The translations under genes were made by a program, and so were the position numbers. A stretch of 64,000 nt of DNA from Vitis vinifera (lineage: Eukaryota > Streptophyta > Magnoliopsida > Vitales > Vitaceae): positions 11,897,001 to 11,961,000 of the forward strand of contig NC_081822.1 in NCBI RefSeq assembly GCF_030704535.1, read 5' to 3'. How positions within the stretch are numbered: the first letter of the stretch is position 1; each line of letters starts with the position of its first letter. Of the stretch, positions 61,401 to 64,000 are shown piece after piece. The notes below the pieces were generated by a model that saw only the letters and a list, made by a program, of their open reading frames with translations, did not search any database and was not told where the DNA came from.

Positions 61401-64000
61401 GCAAAAACTGCATCTTGTTAGGTGGAACACGGTTTGCTTGGAGAAAAGGAAAAGTGGTTTGGGTGTGAAAAATCTCTCTTTGGTGAATACAACTCTCTTA
61501 AGCAAGTGAAATTGGCGATATGCCAATAAAAAAGAGGCCCTTTGGAAGCAAGTCATCAATCAAAAGTATGGTGAAAAGGATAGGAGGTGGTGCTCCCATG
61601 AGGTGAGTGAGAAATATGGTGTGGGATTGTGGAAAGCTATTAGGAAAGAGTGAAATTATTTGAGTGGCAGGTTGGCCTACCAAGTAGGTAATGAGCAAAG
61701 AGTTAGATTCTATATAAACAAGTGGTGTGGATATGAGTCATTTTGTGAGTCATTCTCTTCCTTGTTTACCCTTTCTTCATCTAAGGAAGCTTGGGTGCAA
61801 ATGTTTGGAACCTTGAAGGTGATAGGGGTGGATGGACTCCTCTTTTCTCAAGGGCCTTTAATGCTTGGGTGTTAGTGTTGGTGGAGCGTTTTCTGCAAAA
61901 GATCCAAGCTTTTAGGGTGTACAGGGATGTGGAAGATAGAGTGATTTGGATAGTTTCGAGGTGTGGGACCTTTTCGATCAAATGTCTTTATTTTATCTTA
62001 GAGCCCAGAGATTCTCCTTTGTTCCCTAGTGGTAGTATTTGGAGATCAAGCGCGCCTCCTAAGGTGGCTTTCTTTGCTTAGGAGGCTTCTTAGGATGAAG
62101 TTTTAACTCTAGACCAACTTCAAAGGAGGGGGCACTTCTTGGCAAATAGGTGTTTTCTTTGTCTCTCTAAAGTAGAGACAGTTGATTACCTTCTTCTTCA
62201 CTGTGCCAAGACTCGGGTTCTTAGGAATCTTCTTTTCTCCCTCTTTGGTGTGTCTTGGATTCTTTCTTATTCAATGAAGGAAACTCTTCTTGGGTGGCAT
62301 GGGTCATTTGTGGGTAAAGCTTGTAAAAAGGCTTGGTAAGCAGCCCCCTTATGTATATTTTGGACAGTATGGAAGGAAATGAAGAAATTTGCTAGCGTTT
62401 GGCAATGAAGAATTTTCACTCCAAAGATTGAAAAATTCTTTTGCATGTAACCTGTGGTCTTGGGTCAGGGTGTCTCTAGATTTGAGCTCTTTTTCGCTTG
62501 TAAGCTTCATTGATTGGTTAGGCTCTAAGTAAGGGCAAGTGATGTTTTTTGTTTCTATCCTTTCCCCTCTGGTTTGAGCCTACTGGCTTCTTTTGTATAC
62601 TTCTTGTATACTCTGAGGGCACTATTTTTGGTATCCCCTCTTTACTTTATATACGACTTTTCTTTACCTATAAAAAAAAGGTTATTGCATGTATTATTAT
62701 TTCAAGAAACAAAAAAGAGAAGGACGAGTTGATTTTTCATTAGTGGTCAACAAATTTCCCAAGACTGATTATGAATATTATATGGAGGACATTGAAAGTA
62801 GTAACCTTGCTATGTTGTTCCATTCGAACATCCAAGGGCACGTCGTCTGCCTTTGTGTAACCTCCAAGAGGATGAAGCAATAATATAGGATTCTTGTATC
62901 CCATTTCCAAAAGTCGCCTGCGTGTGTCATTCATTAACAAAGCATGCCCATTATGGACAGGGTTCCTCAGCTGAAAAGCAAAAACTGCATCGGCCTGCCG
63001 CTTATCAAATTCTTTACGGAGTTGTTGGGGTGACAGCCTATAGTGGTCAAGACCATCATTATATTTGATGGGCTTCAACACTTCCAGATCTCCACCGATG
63101 AGCCAATTTCCAGCTGGAGTAATTACCTCTTCAACATAAGGTAATCCTGGAGCAGTTGTTCCCCATGTTCTGGCAACTCTTTCTTCTTTGTTATGCTTGT
63201 ATATTTCAATGCTGCAATAAGAATGGAAAACTTGAAAATGTTAAAGAAACAGTCAAATAACTGATCGGACATCTTGATTTCCAAAACAGCATGTTGGGAA
63301 AATTATGATCAAGATGACATGATCGACAGAAGTTTACTAGAAACCCCATAGTCTATAATGCGGTTCCTCTTTGTTCTCAGTCCACATAGGCAACAGGAGA
63401 TAGTCAGTTATCCAATGCTCTTGCTATAGCAGATAGGACATTGTTTGAGGCCATGAACAAAAGACATATGATAAGGTATATTTCAAATGGACGTAAATTT
63501 TATCAGTCCTGAAGGTTCTAAGTTTGTTAGGTTCAACTTATTGAAACATCTAGTATCCAATACTTCCATTTCTTTAACTTTTCGTGCACATTTTATCAGA
63601 AAGCAAACAACCTCTAAAAAATTCGTCTCTAGAAACTGACCTTCGAAGTATACCAACCAAATCACCAGTGGGGCCAACCAACCCCACGTCCTGCGATGCC
63701 CCGATTCGCTCCTTGGCCTCATCATCAATAGCCAAAACAATGGGAAGCGACATGTTCACAATAGTCCCATCCTTCATCCTGATACAATTGAAATGCAAGC
63801 TCTGTAAATACTCATCTTCCCTCATGAACCCTTTCAGCGGACTTGCCCATCCCTCACTAATCACATGAACCCATTCCAAATCGATCTGGGTCAGCCCCAC
63901 CTTCGGCATTGACTCCGCCTCCAGAGCCTTCGCGGCCCGCTCGCTCTCAGGCACCACCCGATCCACCAAAGCACCGCCATCCGGCTCAATCAGAGAGCTC
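55448..64000 (-). CDS. APS2: ATP sulfurylase (sulfate adenylyltransferase), APS2-like, 5' end outside window
   Basis: Exons on the minus strand are 63641-64000 (partial), 62806-63211, 58654-58914, 57362-57448 and 55448-55585, all GT-AG and in frame; they give about 416 C-terminal residues of a protein usually 460-485 long. The enzyme joins ATP and sulfate to give adenosine 5'-phosphosulfate and pyrophosphate, the first step of sulfate assimilation. Visible hallmarks are [13 protein letters not shown], the [10 protein letters not shown] nucleotide-binding motif (62944-62973), [29 protein letters not shown] and the C-terminal [19 protein letters not shown] differs slightly from the common MCPGGW. 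The protein ends AVVSA at a TAG (55448-55450). The transit peptide region is beyond the right edge, so targeting cannot be judged. Intron 2 contains a LINE. APS2 assignment rests on remembered synteny and the degraded miR395 site. Confidence 0.95.
59185..62679 (+). mobile_element. 5'-truncated, dead LINE in intron 2 of the ATP sulfurylase gene
   Basis: A non-LTR retrotransposon fragment of about 3.5 kb lies antisense to its host gene. It starts inside the endonuclease domain, so the 5' end and first ORF are absent. It finishes with a non-coding 3' end and a short A8 tail (62672-62679). No convincing target duplication was found. Insertion plus flanking DNA makes this intron 3,891 bp, against 429, 1,205 and 1,776 bp for the other visible introns. 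Matches to the fragment at 45320-45890 show both belong to related LINEs. Confidence 0.9.
59203..62340 (+). pseudogene. LINE endonuclease/reverse transcriptase remnant
   Basis: Domain order is apurinic-type endonuclease (GGDFNMI near 59310, SRLDRFL near 59484, DHFPILL near 59568), then reverse transcriptase ([37 protein letters not shown] near 60620-60655, [13 protein letters not shown] near 60797-60835), then a zinc-binding C-terminal domain ([24 protein letters not shown]2C and HC region, near 62142). Stops interrupt the frame at about 59470 and 59764 and frame changes occur near 60490 and 60950. The catalytic FADD motif is destroyed at about 60945-60965. It is therefore inactive. Confidence 0.9.
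63793..63813 (-). promoter_or_regulatory. Degenerate miR395 target position in ATP sulfurylase
   Basis: The codons for EYLQSLH occupy the place where, from memory, miR395-regulated ATP sulfurylase mRNAs encode EFLQTLH within the miR395 site. Compared with a perfect complement of miR395, I count about seven mismatches plus four G:U pairs here, including mismatches in the central part. Cleavage is unlikely. Confidence 0.6.

Overview
This is a window of nuclear DNA from a woody eudicot, most probably grapevine (Vitis). The evidence is AT-rich intergenic DNA with many microsatellites, GT-AG introns, three plant SAUR genes, a filament-like plant protein gene, a plant ATP sulfurylase gene, and non-LTR elements resembling a LINE family I associate with grape. 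The species call is from memory of such sequences and was not searched. I saw no bacterial features, CRISPR, rRNA or credible tRNA.

Layout. 1-10 kb is intergenic: a MITE relic, a 135-bp tandem repeat, a degenerate dispersed repeat and G-box islands. At 10.1 kb lies an intron-less SAUR gene (+) with a clear TATA box. At 12.2 kb there is a second, inverted copy of the AT-rich MITE found at 9.2 kb; 12.6-22.6 kb has no gene I can support. From 22.6 to 31.2 kb lies a five-coding-exon filament-like plant protein (FPP4/FPP6 type) gene (+) with a long intron in its 5' leader. At 38.0-38.4 kb is a second SAUR gene (-). 38.5-48.8 kb is gene-poor, with two LINE 3' ends in opposite orientation. From 48.8 to 53.0 kb lies a collapsed LTR retrotransposon, one of whose LTRs is split by a solo LTR of another family. 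A third SAUR gene (+) starts at 53.4 kb, only about 365 bp from the LTR relic. A PIF/Harbinger-type MITE with TTA target duplication lies at 54.4 kb. From 55.4 kb to the right edge runs the 3' part of an ATP sulfurylase gene (-; first exon cut by the window edge). Its second intron has been enlarged by a dead, 5'-truncated LINE inserted antisense.

Functionally, the three SAURs are small auxin-response growth effectors, the FPP is a long coiled-coil protein, and ATP sulfurylase makes APS, the first step of sulfate assimilation. They do not form one pathway. What links SAUR (52/53 type), FPP4, SAUR (51/54 type) and ATP sulfurylase is position: as I recall, Arabidopsis has SAUR54, FPP4, SAUR53 and APS2 within At1g19830-At1g19920, so this looks like a conserved syntenic block. 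This ATP sulfurylase copy also has a badly degraded miR395 target site, as expected for an APS2 orthologue. I found no clearly undescribed system; the most interesting items are the APS2/miR395 inference, the nested LTR structure and the regulatory-looking islands without genes.
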